From Parasitella parasitica (lineage: Eukaryota > Mucoromycota > Mucoromycetes > Mucorales > Mucoraceae): a stretch of DNA of 40,504 bases. Location: positions 20,677 through 61,180 of the forward strand of contig MU619347.1 in assembly GCA_025201805.1 (NCBI GenBank), written 5' to 3'. This document shows, piece after piece, positions 1-10,060 of this stretch. How positions within the stretch are numbered: the first letter of the stretch is position 1; every line of letters starts with the position of its first letter. The notes under the pieces were generated by a model that saw nothing but the letters and a program-made list of their open reading frames with translations, did not search any database and was not told the DNA's origin. The translations under genes and the position numbers were made by a program.

Positions 1-251
1 TAGAAAAACAAGATAACATATTCAATTCATTTTTAGACCTGAGCAGAATTGTTTCAGCTATTACTTAAAGGCCTTGTTAGCCAAGTAAAAATTGTACACA
101 AATAAATTTTGACTTTGGCACTTAGATCATGAAGTACTAGAATATCATACAAGTTTTATAAAGGGTTACTGTTTTCAGGGCTGCGCCCTTAAATTAAACT
201 AAGAAAAAAACCCTTTGAATCTGTTCGGTATAGTTCCACAGTTGTGTTCGT

Positions 252-340
252 GTTCCGTATTCTCTTATGTGTCCCACTTTCATATTAACGTCCCATTTTC
301 ATCTTGTTGTCCCATTTTCGTATTCGTGACCCATTTTTGG
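252..340. repeat. 19-bp imperfect tandem repeat, about 4.5 copies
   Basis: Units of 19 bp start at about 252, 271, 290 and 309, with a partial unit at 328. The core is GTCCCATTTTC followed by a variable AT-rich half. The array ends about 20 bp before the open frame of the Argonaute relic, so it may mark the breakpoint where the 5' part of that gene was lost. Its function is unknown. Confidence 0.75.
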
Positions 341-362
341 AAATGACCAAAATTTATTTTCA

Positions 363-1293
363 TTGGCCCAACCTAGTTTCGTCAACTGTAATGTCCCGAA
401 TCCCAAGAGGCAGTATTTGGCAAATGTAACGCTTAAAGTCAGTGTCAAGCTTGGTGGCATAAACTACTCATTGAATCCATCTGATATGCTTTTTATTTCA
501 AAAACACCCACCATTATTTTTGGCGCAGATGTTAATCATCCTGCTCCTGGAGCTGAAAACGGTCCCTCCGTTGCCGCCCTCACTGCTTCAATGGACCCGC
601 ATGCTACAAAATTTGGCTCTTGTCTTCGTTATCAAAGCGGTGGCACGGAGATGATCCCAGATTTGGGCCGTATGACCAAGAAGATGCTCATAAGATTTTA
701 CAAACGAAATAGGCAGAAGCCAAAGAACATCACCTTCTACCGTGATGGTGCCTCTGAGGGGCAGTTTCCAGCTGTTATAGACTATGAGGAGGCTGCTGTC
801 AAAGCTGCTTGTTTGTCTTTGGAGAAAGACTACGCTCCCAAGATCACCTTTGTTGTTGCACAGAAGCGCCACCATGCTCGCTTTTTCCCCATCAAAAAAG
901 ACGATGCTGATAAGAACGAAAACTGCTTACCTGGCACTGTCATCGACACTAGCATTGTACATCCCTTTGAATTTGAATTCTTTTTACAATATCATTTTGC
1001 TGTCAAAGGAATTGCTCGTTCTTCCCGATATGTCGTGCTTCATGATGACAACATATTCTCTGCTGATGCAGGAGCTTACCTATCGATTATGTTATGTTTA
1101 TGGTCGCTCTTGCTGCGCTGTATCTATTGTCCCGGCCGCATATTCTGCAGACATCGTTACTGCCAGAGGTCGCCTTCACTGCCGTAGCGGCGACTGGTCA
1201 GGCAATAGCATAAATAACGATGATGCTGAAACTCAAAAAGCATCTTTTGCTCCAGTTAGCGCCAGCTTGCAAAACAACATGTACTACATGTGA
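363..1293 (+). pseudogene. Argonaute relic: end of MID plus PIWI domain, 5'-truncated and frameshifted
   Basis: The translated segment carries the hallmark PIWI motifs in order: GADVNHP (first catalytic Asp), YRDGASEGQF (second Asp), VVAQKRHHARFFP, GTVIDTSIVHPFEFEFFLQ, HDDNIFSAD, and a C-terminal MYYM just before the stop, as in eukaryotic Argonautes. The frame is open from 330 but has no ATG; the N, PAZ and most of the MID domains are absent. Near 1065-1068 the frame shifts (+3 to +1), after which QELTYRLCYVYGR and VSIVPAAYSADIV continue the family pattern to a TGA at 1291-1293. The fourth slicer residue, normally His in a YAH context, reads Asp here. Argonautes carry small RNAs for silencing; this copy cannot make a full protein. 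An intron acceptor at 375-376 is possible, but no upstream exon is visible in positions 1-360. Confidence 0.85.
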
Positions 1294-2187
1294 TTTTCGA
1301 CACCCATTTTCAACTAGACTAAATATTTCAGTATTTCTTTGCTTGGTAAACAATAAAATGGCATTGCCATTCTCTCGCGTTGCTGTATGCTATAATGCTC
1401 TTTTGGACTGAGAATAAAAGAAGTTTTCAACCATGATATTAGCTCATTTCGCTTGCTCTTGATGCAAAACGAGTAGATTATCAGATAAATACATAATTTT
1501 AGAATCAAGTCTTTCACTTATGAGCCAAAGACAACAAAACATGGGCCCGAAATAATATATTTTCAACGATGTCAAGAATTTGATAAGAGCCGTAACTTAA
1601 TTCAAGGGAACGTCATGTATTTCAATGTATAAAAGTATTGAGATCCTAATGTCCTTTAGATAAATTCACTTTATGAGCCCCATTCTTGTTTATTACACCG
1701 GGATATGTTTATTAGAAATCAAGCAGAAAACCTTCTTGGTTATTGTGTGCTATAGAAAGACATCTTGTACTAAAAAGACCTTATTTTTTTTATAGATATA
1801 ACGTGTAATGTAAGTTGGCATTGACGACATTGAATTAAACCAACGGCTGCCACGTCGAAACATTCCCTTTGCAATCAAGATCTGTTGTCAATGATGCTAA
1901 TAACAAACATAACTTTCGATTGGATAAGTACGCAAAGAAGGGGGTAAGGCGTTGCAAATCGATCAAATGTCATACACTCAAAAATTAATTACTATTGAGC
2001 TTGTACCTCCTCTTATTTACATAACAGATGATATGCCATGTATACAGCGTATAATCTTTCACGAAGCTTGGGTGTATAGCTAGCTGACGTCCTTTTTAAG
2101 GCAGTCCCCCATGTCCATAATCCATCTTTTTTTTTCTTTTTCCCAGGTTGGGCTGTCGGTTTTCACTCATTAAATTATTACTTTATA
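1294..2187. other. Intergenic, no gene recognised; promoter of prohibitin-2
   Basis: This is AT-rich sequence without a convincing coding frame. A CRE-like TGACGTC lies near 2084, and a pyrimidine-rich tract (about 2125-2147) precedes the prohibitin start. No poly(A) tail follows the Argonaute relic, so nothing here marks that relic as a processed retrocopy. Confidence 0.5.
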
Positions 2188-2599
2188 ATGGCACAACAAG
2201 CTAAGCAAGCTGCTCAAAAATTAGGAGGCATGTTCCCTCAGGGAGCTGGCAAGGGTGTTGGTGGTGCTGTTGGTGCAATTGCTGTCCTCGGTGCTCTGGG
2301 TTATGGCGTCAACGCATCTCTTTTCAATGGTAATTATTTCATCTATATGTCCGGGGGGGGGGCGTTTTTTTTATAGATCTCTAACACTCTCCATAGTCGA
2401 TGGTGGTCATAGGGCTATCAAGTATACTCGCGTATTCGGTGTGCAAGATACTGTCTATAATGAAGGTACTCATTTCATGATCCCTTGGTTCGAGACCCCC
2501 GTCATCTATGATGTTCGTGCAAAGCCTCGTAATGTCGCCTCGTTGACTGGTACCAAAGGTAAGTTTGATTGAAGATGTGAAGCAATAGAAACATTGAAA

Positions 2600-2632
<33 letters not shown>

Positions 2633-3290
2633 GAGAGAGAGGGAAGTGTGGATATGACAGGAATCCACATATATGCAATAGGTGGATGATTAACATGGAG
2701 TAACCACAGATTTGCAAATGGTCAACATCACTTGCCGTGTACTTTCAAAGCCTCGTGTTGATCAACTTGCTACTGTTTACCGTACTCTTGGCCAAGACTA
2801 TGATGAGCGTATTCTCCCCTCCGTAGTCAACGAAGTTCTCAAGTCAGTTGTTGCTCAATTCACTGCCTCCCAGCTTATTACACAGCGTGAGCGTGTTTCT
2901 CGTCTTGTTCGTGAAAATTTGGTCCGTCGTGCTTTGCGTTTCAACATTATTTTGGATGATGTTTCCATCACTCATGTTGGCTTCTCCCCTGTCTTTGAGA
3001 GTGCAGTTGAAGCCAAGCAAATTGCTCAGCAGGATGCTCAACGTGCTGCATTCATTGTCGACAGAGCTCGCCAAGAGAAGCAATCCATCATTGTCCGTGC
3101 TCAGGGTGAGGCTAAGTCTGCTGAGTTGATTGGTAAAGCTATTGAAAACAAACCTGGCTTCTTGGAATTGAAGAGAATTGAAGCTGCTCGCGAGATTGCC
3201 ACTGTTATTTCTAAATCTGGCAACAGGGTCATGCTTGACGCTGATACCTTATTACTCAACGTCAACACACCAAAAGCAAAGCAAGAGTAA
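2188..3290 (+). CDS. PHB2: Prohibitin-2, mitochondrial inner membrane scaffold
   Basis: There are three exons: 2188-2329, 2397-2558 and 2710-3290, giving 294 residues, the usual PHB2 length. Both introns are GT-AG, keep frame, and have CTAAC-like branch points (2381-2385, near 2690). Residues about 27-47 form a Gly/Ala-rich hydrophobic anchor. The PHB/SPFH domain follows, with [18 protein letters not shown] and YDVRAKPRN, then [16 protein letters not shown] and the coiled-coil stretch [16 protein letters not shown]. The signature [15 protein letters not shown] favours prohibitin-2 over prohibitin-1. In known fungi PHB1 and PHB2 assemble ring complexes in the inner membrane that stabilise new respiratory subunits and limit m-AAA protease; that role is inferred here. 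Intron 2 is almost filled by a GA microsatellite. Confidence 0.95.
2600..2643. repeat. (GA)n microsatellite inside prohibitin-2 intron 2
   Basis: A run of GAGA dinucleotides interrupted by GG steps occupies the middle of the 151-nt intron. It lies between the GTAAGT donor at 2559 and the branch region near 2690, so it leaves the splice signals intact. Confidence 0.9.
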
Positions 3291-3959
3291 AAAAATAGCA
3301 TATGGATGCAACATGTACAAAAATGAAATCAACGCAAGTTTGACACACACACACACAAAAGATCGTAATGTAAAAAAAAGTAGATGTTAAGACTAAAAAT
3401 AAAAATCCATATGGTTCTGTGCTATCTGCATATATACATATTAAAATTGGTTTAGTGTGTGAGAAGTCAGCGGCTTTTTGATAGTAAAAGTAGGTAAACC
3501 GAGGCTATCATATGTAACATCTCACAAGGAATGATGGAACCTAAGCCGTCGCACGTACCACTTTAACTTAAATATTCGGAACACCTGCTTCTGAAGGCAG
3601 GGTGGTTTGGTTTATGTTGTCTACATGTGCATTTAAATGAAGTCAGGTATCATTTCATACAAATAATTCCTTTCTTGTCTTGAAAGATCCGCATAGCATA
3701 AACATGTGAGGCTTTTTTTTTTTCTGCTGGTAAAAAAGATATTTGGTTATAATAGTGAAAAAATATGGCCAGTGTAACTCACCTGGTCCAATAAAGAAGA
3801 TTTAAGGAAAGGAAAGGTCTTGAGCAAATGTGTGGTAGCCACCCCCAACTTTATAAGATGCCGTAAGAGATACCTTTCTCGGAACCGCTTATATAGTTCC
3901 TCTCCCTTTTTCTTTTCTTTCTTACATCTTTATCTCTCTTTCTGCTAGACACATTTCCA
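3291..3959. other. Intergenic: prohibitin-2 3' end and forkhead promoter
   Basis: A short CA microsatellite (about 3342-3356) and A-rich sequence follow the prohibitin stop. The last 100 bp hold a TATA-like element and a CT-rich leader before the forkhead ATG. No coding sequence was seen. Confidence 0.5.
3890..3896 (+). promoter_or_regulatory. TATA-like box of the forkhead gene
   Basis: TATATAG lies 64-70 bp upstream of the ATG at 3960 and is followed by a long CT-rich leader, a common arrangement in fungal promoters. It is inferred from position only. Confidence 0.4.
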
Positions 3960-5151
3960 ATGGAAAAAACGAAAACAATCCGACGTAGACGCAGTGATTG
4001 TCCCTGGAAAAAAGAGCCCAAAGCCAAGAGCATTAAATCAGAAACAGCCCAATACCCAGATGGCCCCATCGAAATTGCATGTTCATGGAATCCGATTGAC
4101 AGAACAGAAAAACCACCCTACTCTTATGCAACCATTATTGGCCATGCTATCTTGACTAGCAAAGAAAGAAAGCTTACATTAAATGATATTTATGTGTGGA
4201 TAACTGAAAACTATCCCTTTTACTCCAATGACACTCAAGGCTGGCAGGTAAATGGCATTTGATCGCCTTCATAGAGCCTCATATTAACAAACTGTGTAGA
4301 ACTCCATTAGACACAACCTCTCTCTTCATAAATCTTTTGTTAAAATTGACCGTGATCCTAACGCTCAAAACCCACCTCGGAAAGGCTGTTTCTGGACAAT
4401 CCGACAAGGAAAGGAAAAATTCTTCATAGATAATCTGCACAAACCTGTAAATTCAGCAAAAAGGCAGCAATCACTCAGCCATTTATCTGGCAGTAGCAAA
4501 AGACAACATCTCATGCGTTGTACTTCATCCAACAACCTGCCACTTTCATCAGCATCTACTACATCAACATCGCCTTCAAGATTGCTCAGTAGCTTTCGTG
4601 CTACCAATAATGTTCCGGAATCCGAGCGACATTTGCAGCCATCATCTTCACCATCTTCATCTCCTTTATCGAAATCATCCCCTACTAGTTATCGTCAGTT
4701 ATTTTACAATGTGCCTGAGCCTACAATGTCATACAACGTCTATCCTTCTGAACAGACTGATCTCTTTAATAATGGCTCTTATCTGAACAGCAACAGCAGC
4801 AGCTATCCTCCTTCGCTCTCTCCATGTGATGGATATTCCACGACATCCTCATACAATAATGATTATCAATCATTGACAAGTAGTAATAGATCATCCTACT
4901 CAGGTGCTGCTGGCGCTGCTGCTGGCGCTGCTGCTACAAACTCTTCATCATTACATCTTGATGCTCACTCTACTCTCAAGAACCATCATAGCCTTTTTCC
5001 TCTACAAAACCAAGAGGAGTCCTTTATGATGGAGTGGTCTACAATCCCCAATATGATTCCCCAAGAAAATTCTTTTTCCACTGACTTTTACCTGCAACAT
5101 CAACTATCATCGAAATGTACTTTGAAGAATTTCAATCCATGTTATCGATAA
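3960..5151 (+). CDS. Forkhead-box transcription factor (HCM1/Sep1-like)
   Basis: Exons are 3960-4247 and 4300-5151 (GT-AG intron of 52 nt, branch near 4283), giving 379 residues. The winged-helix forkhead domain lies at about residues 56-145: EKPPYSYATIIGHAI, LTLNDIYVWI, then across the intron NSIRHNLSLHKSF and KGCFWTI, which includes the helix-3 DNA-reading residues N-S-I-R-H. There is a basic RRRR patch near residue 9. The C-terminal 230 residues are low complexity, rich in Ser, Asn and Tyr, with a short Ala/Gly repeat, as in activation or phospho-regulated tails. No FHA domain is present, which argues against Fkh1/Fkh2 and favours the HCM1/Sep1 type that drives periodic cell-cycle genes; the exact orthology is uncertain. 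The intron falls exactly before NSIRHNL. Confidence 0.92.
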
Positions 5152-5442
5152 ACAATATACATTTATAAAACTAATGCCCATAGTTCTGTTTTTATTTCCT
5201 TTTCTCTCGTTTAATGAGATATGCCCATGCAAAGTATTCCTTTCTACGCTTCAGCAAATAAAGTTTTCGACTTCTAGGAAAACAAAAATGTATATTATTG
5301 TGAGATACTTACCATGGTGTATTTAGAGTATTGGCAAGAATAGCTACTGTTGTCACTGGGTTCTTTCGTATTGTACAGGAACACTATAGTCATTGCGGAC
5401 ATATATCAAGATTATAATCATGTTTAAACAGGCAGCCAAGTC
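5152..5442. other. Intergenic, nothing recognised
   Basis: This is the 3' flank of the forkhead gene, with an AATAAA at about 5259-5264. No coding frame or repeat is supported. Confidence 0.4.
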
Positions 5443-5870
5443 ATGGTTGATATGGTTTTCATTTGTGCATCTTTGATCATGATATGCTCGCCATTGGCGG
5501 TTAGAGGTTCATTCATATTAGATAATCAATGTTCAATCTACATCAAATATGCTGTCATGCATGTATTCGCATGGAATGTATTCATTGGCTGGCAATTATT
5601 GGGCTGTTATTGTAAAGTATCTATATAATATTTGCTCTATTTCCACATTAACTCCACAACCCCAAGATTTGTCTTCAATTTTTATGTACACAAGGATGTG
5701 GAAAGAGCCAGCTGCTCACTCTTTCGACCTTTGGCCCGCTCAAAAGTTCAGATTTGAATACCATTGAGTTCTTTTGGGCATATTTAAAGAAGATGACTGA
5801 AAAACAAGGTCAAAATATATGAACGTCAAGGAATTAGAATTAGCCCAAACCGAAGAAATCATTGCATGAG
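5443..5870 (+). pseudogene. Relic of a Tc1/mariner-type DDE transposase, C-terminal part
   Basis: In one frame, GSFILDNQCSIYIKYAVMHVF (residues from about 5510) resembles the second catalytic region (xxDNxxIH) of Tc1/IS630-type transposases. A frame change then leads to SSDLNTIEFFWAYLKK at about 5734-5790, which matches the third-acid motif SPDLNPIExxWxxLK with Thr in place of Pro. Stops and frame breaks occur between and after these motifs, for example the TGA following KKMTEKQGQNI. The two motifs are in the right order and on the same strand. The remnant is too short and broken to be active. Confidence 0.65.
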
Positions 5871-6042
5871 TAGCCACACCAGATACCAAAGTTTTATTCA
5901 TCTTCTTTACGTAGCATTTTTTCTAATTTGAGTTATTAAGATAACCTTTTGTCATCAGAATATTATGAAACAATTTCGCAGGATTATGGTTGCTGATTTA
6001 TTGTAAGCAAGTGTATATAAAAACATCTTTTATTAATTAAAT

Positions 6043-8321
6043 TCAGATGGCAGAAGGTTTAACGACATCATTGAAAGGTAATTTTGCTGCAGAGGCAGGG
6101 GTATTACTTAAATTAGAAGATGGCATCAAGTGTATTGATCCACTACTGTGCTGTTGTTGGCTTGTAAATGATGATTGCTGCTCTGGTTTATTTACTTGGT
6201 TCGGTTTACTTACGATGATATGATCATAGCTAAAACCGCGCGGGGGAGTGGTACTATCATGCAATGTTGCAGAATCTGATGAAATATCAAATACCGGAAA
6301 ACCACCATCTGGAGTGGTTGTGACATGGTCGTACTCGTTTGGTAGATTCACCGCATCAGCTGAACTATATCGCTGATATTCTTTATGCAAATGAGGTAAA
6401 TGTTGTTGAGAGACTCCAAATATGTTGTTTTCATTATTCCTTTTTTCTTCTTCTTCTGCTGCTGCTGCAAACTTTCGCTTTTTTGATCTTAGGCTATGGA
6501 TTGCATAGAGTATACCAGTAATCAATAGCACAATCTATAATTAAATCAAAGGTCTTTATTTGGCTATATGAAATTTAGTAGTGTAACTTACCACAAGAAC
6601 GGAGCCTATGGAAATTCCGATGATAGCTCTATCATTTAGAGTATTATGAGGATCAAAATAATTACTGTCGCCTTCCCCGGTTGCAGCAGATAAGAGTGAA
6701 AATGAATTGAGCCAGGTGGCTGATCCTGATAAACTCAAGAAATATATGTCATTTGTAATTAACCCCTTTGCGTTCACACCAAAAAGAACAAATAATGTGT
6801 TGTTACATAAAACAGCTGGTTGTGCGCTTTTAGCATTTGACTTTGTGTGGGTTATACAGTTTACAAACCGGAATGTCCAAATCGTGGCCCTGCACCTTGA
6901 TTTTGCTCATAGTCGTCAACTCTTGTATATTCTAAAGTTTTTGAATCAAACAAATACAGGTAATCGGACACAGCAGAAGGTTCTATGAATCCAAATCATT
7001 TGTATCATGCTTCTTTTTTGGTACAACACACTTGCTATACGTACGTTTTTCGTTGCCATCATCTGTTGCGCCTCCGTATATCAGGATTTTTCCTGAATAA
7101 GGCACTATAGAATAATGAATAACATCAGATCAAAAAGATATGCTACAGTTAAGTTTGTCTTACAAAGATTCGCGGTATGCATGTATCTGCTTGACATGGT
7201 GGGTGCAGAGGGCGAGTATCTTAAATTCCACGAGGCATCAAATGTATTATAGGTCAATATATCATTCATAGGTATAATATTATAATAAGGTATAGGTTGG
7301 GTATCATTTGCAGTCTTATTTGTTCGGATTCTACCTCCAATATAAAATATATTGATACCTTCTTTATCTAATGTGGCTGTATGACCAAAACGAGTAACTA
7401 CACCCAAGGGTAGTACTCCAGGGCATATACTCCAAGAAAAATCCTTTTTTACATGAGAATAAGTATACAAATATTACATTTTGTCTTTTAGTTTAATATG
7501 TGTGCTGAAGTATACATACCCCAGACAGGTGTAGCACGGTTGTAGAATTTATAGGGTTACCTGGATACTGTCCGCTGTGGTAAGCCCATGTTAGCTTACT
7601 GATAGATGTTAGCCATTATGGAGTGAATGATACCTTAAACCACCCCAATAGTAGATACGCTTTCGACTGGGAACGCTTACAGCTGTTCCCATGTATCTTT
7701 AAATGTTAAGTGGGTAGTGAGTGGTTGTTTTCATGAAAAAAAGTGATATTATCATGTAGGGGATTGTATGATGCACTATTTGATTGGATATCGGTCCTGT
7801 AGTGTAGAACACAAATACCAAGGATTTACTTACATTGCACTTTCTGAACTTCTATTGTCATTTGAGATAGTATTCCACTTGACAGAGTTAGCATCAAATA
7901 GTCGTGTTACATTTTTGACAAAAGGCGATTCATTATATCCGCCATCTTCAATGTATTGTGAATCTGATATAGAGGTAGCGGTACCTGCTAGTGCACCCTC
8001 TGTGATGTAATGCGTATCGCCTGTTACGATGACCCATTTTGATGTAGTTTCATACAACACCAAGCGTTGTGTTAAATCTAGATAATGGTGTTCGTTTATT
8101 GCCCTTCGTACGTAGGCATCTCCTAATGCTATATAGCCGCCTGAATAACAATATATTCTGCTCCCCAAAAGAGTACACGCTTTTTTACTGGCTAGATTAG
8201 GTCAATTGTTCACATGTTCTAATCATAGAAACTTACAAGATTTATAGTTTGGTGTAATAGAGACCCCATGAGCGGTATAAATTAAGTAAAAAATCAACAC
8301 AATACGAAATGTATACAACAT
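6043..8321 (-). CDS. Kelch-repeat type I transmembrane protein
   Basis: I assembled nine exons in transcription order: 8237-8321, 7834-8191, 7634-7696, 7520-7574, 7164-7443, 7045-7104, 6869-6982, 6592-6815 and 6043-6534. All junctions are GT-AG and in phase, giving 576 residues. Exon 1 encodes a signal peptide (MLYTFRIVLIFYLIYTAHG). The ectodomain carries kelch blades marked by hydrophobic-GG motifs: GSRIYCYSGG, RKRIYYWGG, INIFYIGGR and GKILIYGG, with RFGHSA near the end. One membrane helix follows (IIGISIGSVLVIVLLITGILYAI, about 390-415), then a basic stop-transfer RSKKRK and a Ser/Gln/Pro-rich cytoplasmic tail of about 150 residues. The family is of unknown function; cell-surface or sensory roles are only a guess. 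The acceptor of exon 3 is the least certain because it lies close to its branch point. Confidence 0.85.
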
Positions 8322-8658
8322 GAAAAAGCTAAATGCAGAAAAGAGAGAGAGAGAGATGAGAGAAAAAATAAATAAAACGTTGATCTTCAAATACAGAGTT
8401 CGACGCCTACGGCATCATCATTAGCTGTTTATTCAATTGATACATCTGTGGTCTTCAAGTATTGATGCTCTAAACAAGGGACATGATGCATCTATCCTAC
8501 AGACGGCGTTATAAAGCAGATACATGATGCATCGATTTATTATAAATAACAAAATTTATAAATTCTCAAAGTCGCCAAAAGTCCACAAAAGTCGACCCTT
8601 GAACAAATCGCCCAAAAGGAATATTAACAGATTTTTCAGTTTTCTTTAAATACATTGT
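8322..8658. other. Upstream region of the kelch gene; short GA repeat
   Basis: A GA microsatellite (8341-8352) sits about 20 bp upstream of the kelch start. The rest is AT-rich with repeated ATGATGCATC-like words near 8482 and 8523. No gene was seen. Confidence 0.4.
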
Positions 8659-10060
8659 TTATTTTTTTTCAGTGAGAACTAGAACACAAAACCCTAGTTT
8701 CTCCACAATAAGCTTTTTGTTTTTACACTTATCAAATTGATTGACTGAATGCTGCATAATATTTTCAAGATGAAAAATTGGTGCAGCTTCACTGGCCTCG
8801 ATAATTCTATTAGTTACATCTGTTAGCTTAGTTCGTCTTAATGATGGGCCAGAATTGTTCAATTGGCAAGTAAGGTGGAAGATAAACCGGAGTGTAACCT
8901 CACTTCATGATTAATGGGTCAATCATTTCGTGAACGTGAATGGGAGCATTATTCATGATAATGAAATATCCTTTCATTTCAGGAAACTCATCCTTGATAT
9001 CCATGGTATCGCCGATATACTGAAGATAATGCTCGCCTGTTGTACCCTTTGGAACAAACAATTGATCTTCAGGTGCCTTTTTTTTAGTAGTCCCCGCCAC
9101 TTTTCTTCTCTTCATATTTCCAGACTCTCTTAACTTCAAGTTTACAACACCAGCAGCCGAAATTGCACCTCAAACGTTGCGCGAAGTAGCCTTTGTGGAA
9201 GGAGTCTCGGTGATTGCCTTTGAATCGCGTGGTGACCAACCTCGGACCACGACGCATATTGATGTCAAATCCTGTTTCGTCAACAAATACACAGTTCTTG
9301 AGGTAATCCATGCCATTGTGCATCCATTTTTCAACCCAATCTGCATTTTTAAAGGTTTTCTTCTTGATTTCTGAACATAATGTCGGCTTACAACCTTAAT
9401 ACTGTGGTTACATTCCTCCTTCATAAACTCGGCTACACTTGATTTTTTTATGTTCAAGCGCTTAAACTTCATAATCAAGTCTTCTACTGTGTCCTGAACT
9501 GTTGCTGTAGAATTCTCATCAAAAAAATTTATTAAATGAGTTTTATGAGATTCATTTAGTTGGTTGGCTGATCTATCAAGTGTTTTATTAGTTTGTTTAA
9601 CGGAGATTTTTCTCTCGGTATCATCGTCGTATGTTTTTTTCCCTTTTCGAGCAGTGTTGTAATTGACATTGGCTGCTTGAGCTGCTTCTTTCGGCTTCAT
9701 ACACTTTTCTTTCAAAAATAAAAATAACGCTTACGGTCGTCCAATGTATAAACGTTGTATTGAAGATCTCTCTCCTTCTTAAGTTCAACCACTTTCATTT
9801 CAGTATCGGCTGAAGATCTTTCCTCAATTTGGATGTCTTGGTGTTTGATATACTTTCGAAGACCTGTCAAACTTTTCAAGCGAAATGACTTATCCTCGAC
9901 ATAAGTTGGTGTTTGTCAAAAATCTCACCAGTACCGTTTTCATAAAAGAAGTGAGTGTTCATGTTACTCCCAAACTCAGTCCAGTTGATTTTTTAGAACG
10001 ATACCAATTTCTACTGCACACAATAGAAAAGCGACTTCAAAGTTTTTGGAGCTAACGTAC
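8659..10060 (-). pseudogene. Decayed Tc1/mariner-like (IS630-type) DDE transposase
   Basis: Read on the minus strand, the pieces line up as one transposase. An N-terminal region about 9735-9960 (ELKKERDLQYNVYTLDD) is followed, after a lost T in a poly-T run near 9713, by a helix-turn-helix-like segment (KPKEAAQAANVNYNTARKGKK). Then come VFVDETGFDINMRR (first catalytic Asp, about 9245-9290), RGWSPRDSKAI in another frame, FIIMNNAPIH (about 8945-8975) and YLPPYLPIEQFW near 8855. At least three frame changes are needed. The normal MDNAPIH has Asn for the catalytic Asp, and the PxxSPxLNPIE block has lost about three codons, so the element is dead. Short terminal inverted repeats could not be fixed by eye. 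Confidence 0.8.

Noticed and set aside
8560-8640. Candidate terminal inverted repeat of the broken DDE transposon
   Set aside because: The AAGTCGCCAAAAGTCC words have only weak inverted similarity to about 10030-10050, too little to define an element end.
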